A stretch of 52,025 nt of DNA, taken from positions 1 through 52,025 of the forward strand of contig CAZBBA010000023.1 of the NCBI GenBank assembly GCA_964490015.1, given 5' to 3'. This stretch comes from Perlabentimonas sp964490015 (GTDB taxonomy: Bacteria; Bacteroidota; Bacteroidia; Bacteroidales; Tenuifilaceae). The translations under genes and the position numbers were made by a program. Shown here one piece after another: positions 8,442-16,279 of the stretch. Under the pieces are notes generated by a model. It was not told the origin of the DNA. It saw only the letters and a program-made list of their open reading frames with translations, and ran no database searches. Numbering within the stretch: the first letter of the stretch is position 1; every line of letters starts with the position of its first letter.

Positions 8442-10064
8442 TTATGTGCTCATCATTCTGTAAAAGTCGTTGCCCTTGTCGTCGACCAGGATAAATGCGG
8501 GGAAGTTTTCCACCTCAATTCTATAGATGGCTTCCATGCCTAACTCCGGATACTCGAGGAGTTCAACCTTTTTGATGTTTTCCTGAGCCAGAATGGCTGC
8601 GGGTCCTCCAATGCTTCCCAGGTAGAAACCACCATACTTTTTGCAGGCATCGGTTACTGCCTGATTTCGGTTGCCCTTGGCAATCATAATCATGCTGCCG
8701 CCATAGCTTTGGAAAAGGCTAACGTACGAATCCATGCGTCCTGCCGTAGTAGGGCCAAAGGAACCCGAAGGGAACCCCGCAGGGGTTTTGGCTGGGCCAG
8801 CGTAGTAAATTGGATGATCCTTAATGTACTGAGGTAAACCCTGGCCACTATCGAGCCGCTCCTTAAGCTTGGCATGGGCAATATCGCGCCCTACAATGAT
8901 GGTCCCGTTAAGCGAAAGGCGTGTGCCCACTTTATGCTTAGTAAGTTCGGCTAGGATTTTATCCATAGGTTGATTCAGGTTGATACTAACACCAGCACCA
9001 GTTTCTTCTGCGCGGTACTCTGTTGGTATAAATCGCCCTGGATTATTGTCGAGTTTTTCAATCCAAATTCCATCCCTGTTTATTTTCGCCTTAATATTAC
9101 GGTCGGCAGCGCACGAAACGCCCATGCCCACAGGGCACGAAGCCCCGTGTCGGGGCAATCGTATAATTCTAATATCCAAAGTAAAATACTTACCCCCAAA
9201 CTGGGCACCAATTCCCAATTTATAAGCAGCATCGAGAATCCTTTCTTCAAGCGCAATATCGCGAAATGCCTGACCTCCCTCATTGCCTTGGGTAGGTAGG
9301 TTATCCATATACTTTGCCGTTGCCAACTTCACGTACTTTAGGCAGGCCTCGGCCGATGTGCCTCCAATTACAAACGCGATATGGTAAGGCGGGCAAGCTG
9401 CTGTTCCCAGCGAGCGCATCTTTTCGATTAGGTAGTTTTCCAACTTCTCGGGATTAAGCAGCGCCTTGGTCTCCTGAAAAAGCATGGTTTTGTTGGCGGA
9501 GCCGCCACCCTTTGCCACAAATAGGAATTGGTAATCGTTTCCACAGGTTGCGGTTATGTCGATTTGCGCAGGGAGGTTTGTGCCCGAGTTTTTCTCGGTG
9601 TAGGTGTCGAGAGGTACTACCTGCGAGTAGCGCAGATTCTCCTCGGTGTAGGTTTTGTAGATGCCCTTCGACAGGGCTTCGGCATCGTTACCTCCAGTCC
9701 ATACTCGTTGCCCTTTTTTGGCAAAGATGGTTGCCGTTCCTGTATCCTGGCAAAAAGGAAGAACACCCTTTGCCGAAATCTCGGCATTTTTAAGCATGGT
9801 TAGAGCAACATACTTGTCGTTGTCGCTTGCTTCGGGATCCTTAAGAATTGCTGCCGTTTGCTCAAGGTGAGCGGTTCGGAGCATAAAGTTTACATCGCGC
9901 ATGGCGGTTTGGCCCAGCAGTGTAAGCCCTTCGGGCTTAATCTTTAGTATCTCCTCGCCCTCAAAGGTTGATGTGGATATAAAATCCTTTGTCAGCAGGT
10001 AATACTCCGAAGTATCGTCGCCTATGGGGTAGGGGTCGTAGTACTTGAATTCAGGAGTTGCCAT
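8442..10064 (-). CDS. fumA: Class I (4Fe-4S) fumarate hydratase
   Basis: Catalyses fumarate/malate interconversion with an oxygen-labile 4Fe-4S cluster. The 540-residue length matches single-chain FumA/FumB. The alpha-type region includes LPFCQDTGTA, whose Cys105 is at the same position as the E. coli FumA cluster ligand; further candidate cluster and active-site motifs are GGTSAEACLKYVKLA and CPVGMGVSCAADRN. The C-terminal beta-type region contains PTTAGRMDSYVSLFQSYG. The start MATPEFKYYDPYPIG is conserved in type. It begins 39 nt after the ArsC/Spx-like gene and may be cotranscribed with it. Presence alongside fumC suggests a switch between anaerobic and oxidative-stress conditions, which is inference. 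Confidence 0.94.
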   Translation of the reverse strand: MATPEFKYYDPYPIGDDTSEYYLLTKDFISTSTFEGEEILKIKPEGLTLLGQTAMRDVNFMLRTAHLEQTAAILKDPEASDNDKYVALTMLKNAEISAKGVLPFCQDTGTATIFAKKGQRVWTGGNDAEALSKGIYKTYTEENLRYSQVVPLDTYTEKNSGTNLPAQIDITATCGNDYQFLFVAKGGGSANKTMLFQETKALLNPEKLENYLIEKMRSLGTAACPPYHIAFVIGGTSAEACLKYVKLATAKYMDNLPTQGNEGGQAFRDIALEERILDAAYKLGIGAQFGGKYFTLDIRIIRLPRHGASCPVGMGVSCAADRNIKAKINRDGIWIEKLDNNPGRFIPTEYRAEETGAGVSINLNQPMDKILAELTKHKVGTRLSLNGTIIVGRDIAHAKLKERLDSGQGLPQYIKDHPIYYAGPAKTPAGFPSGSFGPTTAGRMDSYVSLFQSYGGSMIMIAKGNRNQAVTDACKKYGGFYLGSIGGPAAILAQENIKKVELLEYPELGMEAIYRIEVENFPAFILVDDKGNDFYRMMST

Positions 10065-10103
10065 GGTTTAAAAGTTTTGGTTTATTTTGGGTTTAAGATA
10101 GAT

Positions 10104-10451
10104 TTATTGAGGGAACAGCTTTTCTATCTCCTCAGGGGGAATGCCTATCACTGCCTTTAGCCTGGCAACAACAATTGGTCTGTGTAGTAGCTTGGGATTT
10201 TCGGTAATAATCTTTATCCACTCGTCGGTGGTAAAGTTTTTCCCCTTTAGGAATTTTTTGTAGTAATCCTCCTGGGTACGCACCAAATCGTGGGGTTTTA
10301 GATTGGTTTTAAGGAGAATTTCCTTAAGTTCATCTTTGGTGATCTGATCTTTTAGGTATTCTCGAATCTCAAAGCTGTCGGTTTTGGTCTTTAGGAACTC
10401 AAGCCCTGCTCGGCTATGCTTGCAACGCGGGTTGTGAAAAATCTTTATCAT
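10104..10451 (-). CDS. ArsC/Spx-fold arsenate reductase-like protein
   Basis: A 115-residue thioredoxin-fold protein of the glutaredoxin-dependent ArsC/YfgD/Spx superfamily. It starts MIKIFHNPRCKHSR with a single redox Cys (Cys9) in the position of the ArsC nucleophile, and ends with the family motif NPKLLHRPIVV, where an Arg normally contacts oxyanion. An upstream in-frame ATG at 10499 would add 16 residues without homology, so the start at 10451 is preferred. It is not in an arsenic cluster but between dapD and the class I fumarase, so arsenate reduction is not assured; it may be a YfgD/Spx-like redox protein. True arsenic genes are elsewhere in the window (28839-31511). Confidence 0.82.
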   Translation of the reverse strand: MIKIFHNPRCKHSRAGLEFLKTKTDSFEIREYLKDQITKDELKEILLKTNLKPHDLVRTQEDYYKKFLKGKNFTTDEWIKIITENPKLLHRPIVVARLKAVIGIPPEEIEKLFPQ

Positions 10452-10532
10452 TTCAATATCTATTAATGGAGTACAAGTTATGGCATATCGATCAAACAAT
10501 CAATAGAGAATTTAAATAAATGGTAAATGAAA

Positions 10533-10570
10533 AGCCTCAGAAAACTCAACTCTTATGGTTTTCTGAGGCT
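10533..10570 (-). terminator. Terminator downstream of dapD
   Basis: A perfect 13-bp inverted repeat, AGCCTCAGAAAAC at 10533-10545 and its complement at 10558-10570, with a 12-nt loop. It begins 20 nt beyond the dapD stop and is followed on the minus strand by a T-rich run. It separates dapD from the ArsC-like/fumarase unit. Confidence 0.85.
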
Positions 10571-10589
10571 CTATGGGATGTATCTGCTT

Positions 10590-11405
10590 TTAAACGGCTA
10601 CCGAGTGCTCGCGGAGGGCATCGTTAAGTGATGTTTTAAGATCGGTTGATTCTTTCCGTTTTCCAATGATTAGCGCGCAGGGTACCTGGTAGTCGCCCGC
10701 AGGGAACTTCTTGGTGTACGATCCGGGAATAACCACCGATCGCGGTGGCACTTCGCCCTTGTATTCAACTGGCTTGGCTCCGGTTACATCGATAATTTTT
10801 GTCGATTTGGTGATAACCACATTGGCGCCCAGTACGGCCTCTTTACCAACCTTTACTCCCTCGACAATTATACATCGCGATCCAATAAAGCAGCCGTCCT
10901 CAATAATTACAGGCGCTGCCTGCACTGGCTCCAGCACACCTCCAATGCCCACACCACCCGAGAGGTGAACACCCTTTCCAATCTGTGCACAGGAACCTAC
11001 CGTTGCCCAGGTGTCCACCATGGTGCCCTCATCTACAAAAGCGCCAATATTGACGTACGATGGCATCATAATTACCCCCTTGGCCACAAACGAGCCGTAG
11101 CGGGCAATGGCATGGGGTACCACCCTTACTCCAAGCTGCTTGTAGCCCTTTTTTAGGGCGATTTTATCGTGAAATTCGAAGGGTCCAACCTCAATGGTTT
11201 CCATGTTGCGCGTCGGGAAATACATAATCACAGCCTTTTTAACCCACTCGTTCACCTGCCAACCATCCTCAATGGGTTGCGCAACCCTAAGGGTTCCCTT
11301 GTCAAGTAATTCAATGATTGTTTCAATGGCATTAAGGGTTTCGGCATTAAACTCCCTCGACTGACTGTCCCATGCTTTCTCAATAATGCTTTTTAGCTGC
11401 TCCAT
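10590..11405 (-). CDS. dapD: Tetrahydrodipicolinate N-succinyltransferase
   Basis: Transfers a succinyl group from succinyl-CoA to tetrahydrodipicolinate in the succinylase branch of lysine and meso-diaminopimelate synthesis. The 271-residue product has an N-terminal helical domain (MEQLKSIIEKAW) and a left-handed beta-helix of hexapeptide repeats: MPSYVNIGAFVDEGTMVDTW, VGSCAQIGKGVHLSGGVGIG, IIEDGCFIGSRCIIVEGVKV. These are nearly identical in pattern to E. coli DapD. An ATG ten codons upstream (11435) is open, but the conserved family start is at 11405. It appears monocistronic, closed by the hairpin at 10533-10570. Confidence 0.95.
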   Translation of the reverse strand: MEQLKSIIEKAWDSQSREFNAETLNAIETIIELLDKGTLRVAQPIEDGWQVNEWVKKAVIMYFPTRNMETIEVGPFEFHDKIALKKGYKQLGVRVVPHAIARYGSFVAKGVIMMPSYVNIGAFVDEGTMVDTWATVGSCAQIGKGVHLSGGVGIGGVLEPVQAAPVIIEDGCFIGSRCIIVEGVKVGKEAVLGANVVITKSTKIIDVTGAKPVEYKGEVPPRSVVIPGSYTKKFPAGDYQVPCALIIGKRKESTDLKTSLNDALREHSVAV

Positions 11406-11572
11406 TTTTTGTGTTTTGAAGTTTTGAAAATCCAACGAGGGTCAAAAATAGATGTTTTTTTCAGCAGGTTGAAATATCTTAAACCAAAATAGGTTAAATT
11501 GGTCAAAAATGGTACTTGTAAATAGACAATCTATTAATCTTTTAAATAATTAAAACCCTAAATTAATAAGCT

Positions 11573-13981
11573 ATGAGGAGATTTTTTATTGCCATTCCCT
11601 TAATGTTACTGGGAGTGATCTCGTGGGCGGTTGCCCAGGAGCCAACGCGCTACATGGAGCCCGCCAAGGAGTTGCTCGATATTATTGATGCGCCTACTAC
11701 GCCATCGTTGGGACTAAGTCCAACGCGCGAGTACGTGCTGTTTGCCTATCCGCAGGAGATGCCCGATATAGCCGAAATGGCGCAGGCCGAGTTGAGGCTG
11801 GCCGGAATAAGGATTAATCCCGAAAACTTTGGGGCCAGCAAGCCTAGAGTAGTTCAGAAGATATCCTTGCGAAAGTTCGATGCCAAGGATGAGTATCCTG
11901 TTACTGGACTTCCCGAAGGGGGAAAGATTAAAAGCTTCGATTGGTCGCCCGATGGGAAAAAGCTTGCCATCGTGCTCTACTTCCCAAAAACAATTGAGTT
12001 ATGGGTTGCCAATGTAGCCGATGGTGTGGCAAAACGTTGGGCTACAAACCTGCACGATGCCCTGGGTTGGAGTGTAATGGAGTGGGCGCCCGATAGCAAA
12101 TCGATTGTTTTCTCGTCGCGGGTTCTCTCGCGCGAGGGGATAGAGTTTAAGGATGCGCTACCACAGGGGCCATCGGTTCAGGTTACTTCCGGTAGAAAGG
12201 CGGCAGTTAGAACCTATCAGGATCTGCTGCAAAATCCTTTGGACGAGCAGAAGTTTGAGTACTACGCCACCAGCGTGCTAATGCGAGTTGAGGAGGCGAA
12301 GGAGCCAGTTGTGCTTGGTAATCCGGGATTGTATACAAGTTTTTCGACCTCGCCAAGTGGAGAATTTATGCTGGTTCAGCAGATTATTCGCCCATTCTCG
12401 TACATTGTACCCTACAGCCGCTTTCCACAGCTAATCGAAATTTGGGATGATAGCGGAAAGCTGATAAAGAAGCTTGCTGAGATTCCCTTAACCGAAAGTA
12501 TACCGCAGGGCTTTAGCGCTGTACGTAAAGGGCCACGTAGTTTCCAGTGGCGTAACGATAAACCTGCCACCATTATTTGGGTTGAGGCGCAGGACGATGG
12601 CGATCCCAAAAAGGTGGCCGATATTCGAGAGCTGCTCTACTCGCTCGATGCGCCGTTTAAGAACAACGCCCTGCCTTTCCTTTCGCTTAACTTCCGTTAT
12701 GCTGGAATTACCTGGGGTTGGGATAATATGGCCGTAGTGTACGAGCGTTGGTGGGAAACCCGCCGCATGGTGGTTAGCTTCTTTAATCCTACTGATGATA
12801 AACAGCCCAAGCGCATGGTGTGGGACAGGTCGTATCAGGATGCCTATGGCGATCCGGGAAGCCTTATTACCGAGGCCAATAGTAATGGGTATCGAACACT
12901 AAGAACCAGTAAGGACAAGACTAAACTTTACCTCTCGGGACAAGGTGCTTCGCCCGCCGGCAATATGCCTTTCCTCGATGAGCTGGATATTGAGTCGTTA
13001 CAAACCAAACGCCTGTGGCAATGTCAGTCTCCATACTACGAGCGCTTTGTAGCGCTGCTCGACGACCCAATCCGTACTATTCTCACCCAGCGTGAGTCGG
13101 AGAAGGAGCAGCCCAACTACTACATCAGAGATTTGCGCCGGAAGAAAATTACCGCTTTTACCAGCTACCCTCATCCATACCCGCAGCTAAAGGATGTGCA
13201 GATGGAGATGGTGCGCTACAAGCGCGAGGATGGTGTTGATTTGCAGGCCACGCTATACCTGCCGGCCGGATACATTAAGGGCTCGAAGCAGCTGCCCGTG
13301 CTGATGTGGGCTTACCCCGAGGAGTATGTGGATCCGGACCTGGCCGGACAGGTAAAGGATTCGCCCCACCGGTTTATTCGTCCATCGCGACTTTCACCTA
13401 TTCTTTGGGTTGCCCGTGGATACGCTGTTCTCGATAGGGTTAGTATGCCCGTTGTTGGAAAGGATAGCTTACTACCCAACGATACCTTTGTGGAGCAGCT
13501 AGTGGCCAACGCCAAGGCAGCCATCGATCACCTGGTAAATGAGAAGATTGCCGATCGCAAGCGCATTGCTGTGGGTGGTCATTCGTACGGGGCATTTATG
13601 ACCGCCAACCTTTTGGCGCATAGCGATCTGTTTGCGGCGGGTATTGCCCGAAGCGGAGCTTACAATAGAACGCTTACTCCATTTGGATTTCAGGGTGAGG
13701 AGCGCTCCTACTGGGAAGCGCCAGATGTTTACAACCGAATGTCGCCATTTACATACGCCGATAAGCTAAAAAAGCCCATTCTGCTGATTCACGGAGTTGA
13801 TGATAATAATAGCGGTACATTCCCAATCCAGAGCGAGCGGATGTTCCAGGCCATTAATGGGCACGGTGGCACAGCCCGGTTGGTGATGCTACCCTTCGAG
13901 AGCCATGGCTACAGGGCTCGTCAGTCGATTCTCCACCAAACCTGGGAGATTGATACCTGGCTGGAGAAGTATCTAAAGTAG
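11573..13981 (+). CDS. Secreted S9-family (prolyl oligopeptidase) serine peptidase
   Basis: An 802-residue exported peptidase with a signal peptide (about 1-21, ending AVAQ). The N-terminal part has beta-propeller-like repeats (SFDWSPDGKKLAIVLYF; EWAPDSKSIVFSS). The C-terminal alpha/beta-hydrolase domain carries the catalytic set: GGHSYGAF with nucleophile Ser671, HGVDDNNSG with Asp744, and FESHGYR with His778. The pattern resembles the glutamyl-endopeptidase/DPP-like subgroup of S9 in plants and Bacteroidota. It probably acts in the periplasm or on the surface in peptide degradation. It is a lone gene, followed by a repeat-rich intergenic block. The cleavage specificity cannot be read from sequence. 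Confidence 0.92.
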   Translation: MRRFFIAIPLMLLGVISWAVAQEPTRYMEPAKELLDIIDAPTTPSLGLSPTREYVLFAYPQEMPDIAEMAQAELRLAGIRINPENFGASKPRVVQKISLRKFDAKDEYPVTGLPEGGKIKSFDWSPDGKKLAIVLYFPKTIELWVANVADGVAKRWATNLHDALGWSVMEWAPDSKSIVFSSRVLSREGIEFKDALPQGPSVQVTSGRKAAVRTYQDLLQNPLDEQKFEYYATSVLMRVEEAKEPVVLGNPGLYTSFSTSPSGEFMLVQQIIRPFSYIVPYSRFPQLIEIWDDSGKLIKKLAEIPLTESIPQGFSAVRKGPRSFQWRNDKPATIIWVEAQDDGDPKKVADIRELLYSLDAPFKNNALPFLSLNFRYAGITWGWDNMAVVYERWWETRRMVVSFFNPTDDKQPKRMVWDRSYQDAYGDPGSLITEANSNGYRTLRTSKDKTKLYLSGQGASPAGNMPFLDELDIESLQTKRLWQCQSPYYERFVALLDDPIRTILTQRESEKEQPNYYIRDLRRKKITAFTSYPHPYPQLKDVQMEMVRYKREDGVDLQATLYLPAGYIKGSKQLPVLMWAYPEEYVDPDLAGQVKDSPHRFIRPSRLSPILWVARGYAVLDRVSMPVVGKDSLLPNDTFVEQLVANAKAAIDHLVNEKIADRKRIAVGGHSYGAFMTANLLAHSDLFAAGIARSGAYNRTLTPFGFQGEERSYWEAPDVYNRMSPFTYADKLKKPILLIHGVDDNNSGTFPIQSERMFQAINGHGGTARLVMLPFESHGYRARQSILHQTWEIDTWLEKYLK

Positions 13982-14070
13982 GTTAGGGCTTGAATATATA
14001 AGAACTGACTATCTGTGTCCGCGCGTATTATTCACTTTACGGGACGATGCAGCGAGTCTACTTCACTTGC

Positions 14071-14217
14071 GATGCATCTTACATTATGTAGGATGCATCT
14101 TACTTCAAACAGGATGCATCTTACTCTAACCAGGATGCATCTTACTTTAAATAGGATGCATCTTACCTAGAACAGGATTCATCTTACTTCAAACAGGATG
14201 CATCCTATTTTGGAGTA
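14071..14217. repeat. Array of seven 21-bp tandem repeats
   Basis: Seven contiguous 21-bp units start at 14071, 14092, 14113, 14134, 14155, 14176 and 14197. Each opens with GATGCATCTTAC (the sixth has GATTCATC, the seventh GATGCATCCTAT) and ends in a variable 9-nt part such as TTCAAACAG. GATGCATC is itself palindromic. Stops occur within a few units in every plus-strand frame, so it is not a coding repeat, and there are no spacers of CRISPR type. A weaker precursor unit (GATGCAGCGAGTCTACTTCAC) precedes the array. Confidence 0.9.
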
Positions 14218-14294
14218 CCCTCCCCCACTTCCAGGGTGGATCGATCCTGTTTTGAAGTGGGGGGGGGTACTTCGGAAGTACCCCCCCCCACTTC
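14214..14294. repeat. G9/C9 long inverted repeat with alternative pairing
   Basis: Arms of exactly 20 nt at 14254-14273 and 14275-14294 are perfect complements around a single central G; each arm contains nine consecutive G or C. A near copy of the right arm lies upstream at 14214-14232 (AGTACCCTCCCCCACTTCC), so the middle arm can pair to either side. The segment leading into the hairpin (ATCCTGTTTTGAAGT) is an inverted copy of part of the neighbouring 21-bp repeat. The rest of the gap 13982-14372 shows no gene. Confidence 0.85.
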
Positions 14295-14372
14295 CGAAAT
14301 ACCCATGGTCGCTTCAGGCAGGCTGCCAAAGGCGGTAGTTGGCCTTTTATGAAAGCCCCATTTTCCCTTAGC

Positions 14373-16259
14373 CTAAATTTTTCGGAGAACTACCCTCTCC
14401 CTGTCCTTGGTGGCAATGGAGTTGATAAATTCATGGAACTCCTTAAACTCCTCAATGGGATATCGACCCTTGTTGATGGCGAATGTTCTAACAAATACAA
14501 TCTTGTTCCCCTCTGGAATAAGCTGGAACGTGTAGCTGCCATATTTGGTATCCATCTCCACGTTACGGGGTAGATGCTCAATCTGGTACCCAAAAGGAAT
14601 TATATAGGTAAGCGAATCGCACGCTTTGGTATAATCAGGTATTCTTATGCTAAATGGCTCGTTAAGGATAAAATCCTCCTTGGTTAGGCTTGGCGTGAAA
14701 AAGAGTCGTTTAGAACTCTCCACCCCAAAGTTGCGGATTAGTAATTTGTAATCGAGCGTGGCTGATGGTTTCTCGGATTTATCCATGGTGAACGATGCAC
14801 TTCCCACATCAAACGAGAGTAGATCGAGCGTTTTGTTTAGGCTCTTTTTTATGCCCTCGGGCGATTTTTGCTGGTAAGCTCCCTGCGCGTACTCGAAGTA
14901 AACTCCTGTTGTAACGGTTTGTATATCGGCATTGGTTATTGAAGCCAACTTATTTATACTTATAGTACCCGTGTTCCGGATAGAGTTTTCACCCTTTTTA
15001 AATGCAGGCGTTTTGGCCAAAACTCCACCCTGTTCGGTTATCAGTAATACATGCCTGTTGGCGGTGAAATCGCCCAGGAAATTAAAAGGCGATGTTTGAC
15101 TTGTACACTCCAGCCAAATGGTATCGTTGGGTTGAGGAACGCAAAGGATTATATGGTTAAACTGGTTGCTTACGAAATTAGGGTTAATATCCTCGTTTCG
15201 CCCAGCTTTTATAATCGTATAATACGACTTTACCCCTACGGCTTTAAGCAGCGCCATGGTGTAGTTCGATAGGGCTTTACAGTCGCCAAAACCTTTTTTC
15301 GATACTTCACTGGCGGGCATTGGCTGCCATCCGCCTATGCCAAGGGTAATGTTAACATATCGGGTTCGCGACTGCATGTACTCGTAAACCAACCTCACCT
15401 TTTCTCTTTCATCTTTGGCATCTTTTACCAGATCCTTAACTCTTTTGACTTCGCTATCGGGCAATTTATCCCTTCCATCGATTAGTGATCGACTCCACTC
15501 GCCAAAACTCTTCCACGAGTCGGTTTTCCCCTTGTAACCATCAAGTTCGAATTCCAACGGGGTGGCGTAAAGTCTTGGCGAACGGTACGTTTTAAGGCCA
15601 TAGGGATTATCCTTGCTTGTTGGGATATTCTCCATTTGCCAGGTGTAAATAACATGATCCTTTAGGCTAAGGCTATCAACCTTTTGGGGAATGGAAACCT
15701 CCCAGAATTTAACCTTTTGGCCATGAGGAACGATATACTGAACCCCCGACCGCTCAACCGATACATTGCTGGCGGGTTGAAAAGCCCAGGTGGGATAGCT
15801 TAGAGTGCCATTTGAGATTATGTCGTACTCGTACTCAATGGTGTATGGGTACTTCATTAGGGGGAATAGGATGGTTTTAACCCGGGAATCGGAGTGGAAT
15901 GATCCTCCGGCAACAGCACTCATGTCAAGAATGTCAGTTGATCGTAATACCTCAACGAGTTTCCCTTTTTCATCGTAAACCGATGCCTTAATGCCCTTAA
16001 TCTTGTCGAATTTATCGTAGTAGATCTCAGGAAATCTATAGTCTGAAGCATTCTCGTTTAGAAGAGTCATGGCAACCTTACGTTTGTAGATCACATTTTT
16101 AGGGCTTCGAACCGTAATGTGAAGTTCATTGGTTCGGTATACGGCAATGGCGCCAACCTTTAGCTCGTCGGGGATATTGCTGAAAGCGTAACGCGAGCCA
16201 AATGCGCTAGCCGAAGTGAATAGCGCAAGCAGAATTATTATTGATATATTTTTTTGCAT
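14373..16259 (-). CDS. DUF3857/transglutaminase-like exported protein
   Basis: A 628-residue protein with an N-terminal signal peptide (ending near SAFG), a DUF3857 beta-sandwich domain (roughly 30-230), a transglutaminase-like core and a C-terminal beta domain. The core has a plausible papain-like catalytic set: Cys327 in GFGDCKALSNY, His in QFNHIILCV, and an acidic residue in WLECTS in place of the usual Asp. Family members are common in Bacteroidota, often beside one another, and their substrates are unknown; a periplasmic peptidase or cross-linking role is inference. It starts 20 nt after the stop of the paralogue at 16280-18238, so the two are likely cotranscribed. Confidence 0.87.
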   Translation of the reverse strand: MQKNISIIILLALFTSASAFGSRYAFSNIPDELKVGAIAVYRTNELHITVRSPKNVIYKRKVAMTLLNENASDYRFPEIYYDKFDKIKGIKASVYDEKGKLVEVLRSTDILDMSAVAGGSFHSDSRVKTILFPLMKYPYTIEYEYDIISNGTLSYPTWAFQPASNVSVERSGVQYIVPHGQKVKFWEVSIPQKVDSLSLKDHVIYTWQMENIPTSKDNPYGLKTYRSPRLYATPLEFELDGYKGKTDSWKSFGEWSRSLIDGRDKLPDSEVKRVKDLVKDAKDEREKVRLVYEYMQSRTRYVNITLGIGGWQPMPASEVSKKGFGDCKALSNYTMALLKAVGVKSYYTIIKAGRNEDINPNFVSNQFNHIILCVPQPNDTIWLECTSQTSPFNFLGDFTANRHVLLITEQGGVLAKTPAFKKGENSIRNTGTISINKLASITNADIQTVTTGVYFEYAQGAYQQKSPEGIKKSLNKTLDLLSFDVGSASFTMDKSEKPSATLDYKLLIRNFGVESSKRLFFTPSLTKEDFILNEPFSIRIPDYTKACDSLTYIIPFGYQIEHLPRNVEMDTKYGSYTFQLIPEGNKIVFVRTFAINKGRYPIEEFKEFHEFINSIATKDRERVVLRKI

Positions 16260-16279
16260 TGTGGTAGGTTGTTTTCGGG

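Noticed and set aside
10104..10451. Counting the ArsC-fold gene as part of an arsenic locus
   Set aside because: It has a single conserved Cys but lies with dapD and fumarase; YfgD/Spx-like function is equally possible.
14071..14217. Possible CRISPR array
   Set aside because: Units are contiguous 21-bp tandem repeats with no unique spacers, and no cas genes are in the window.
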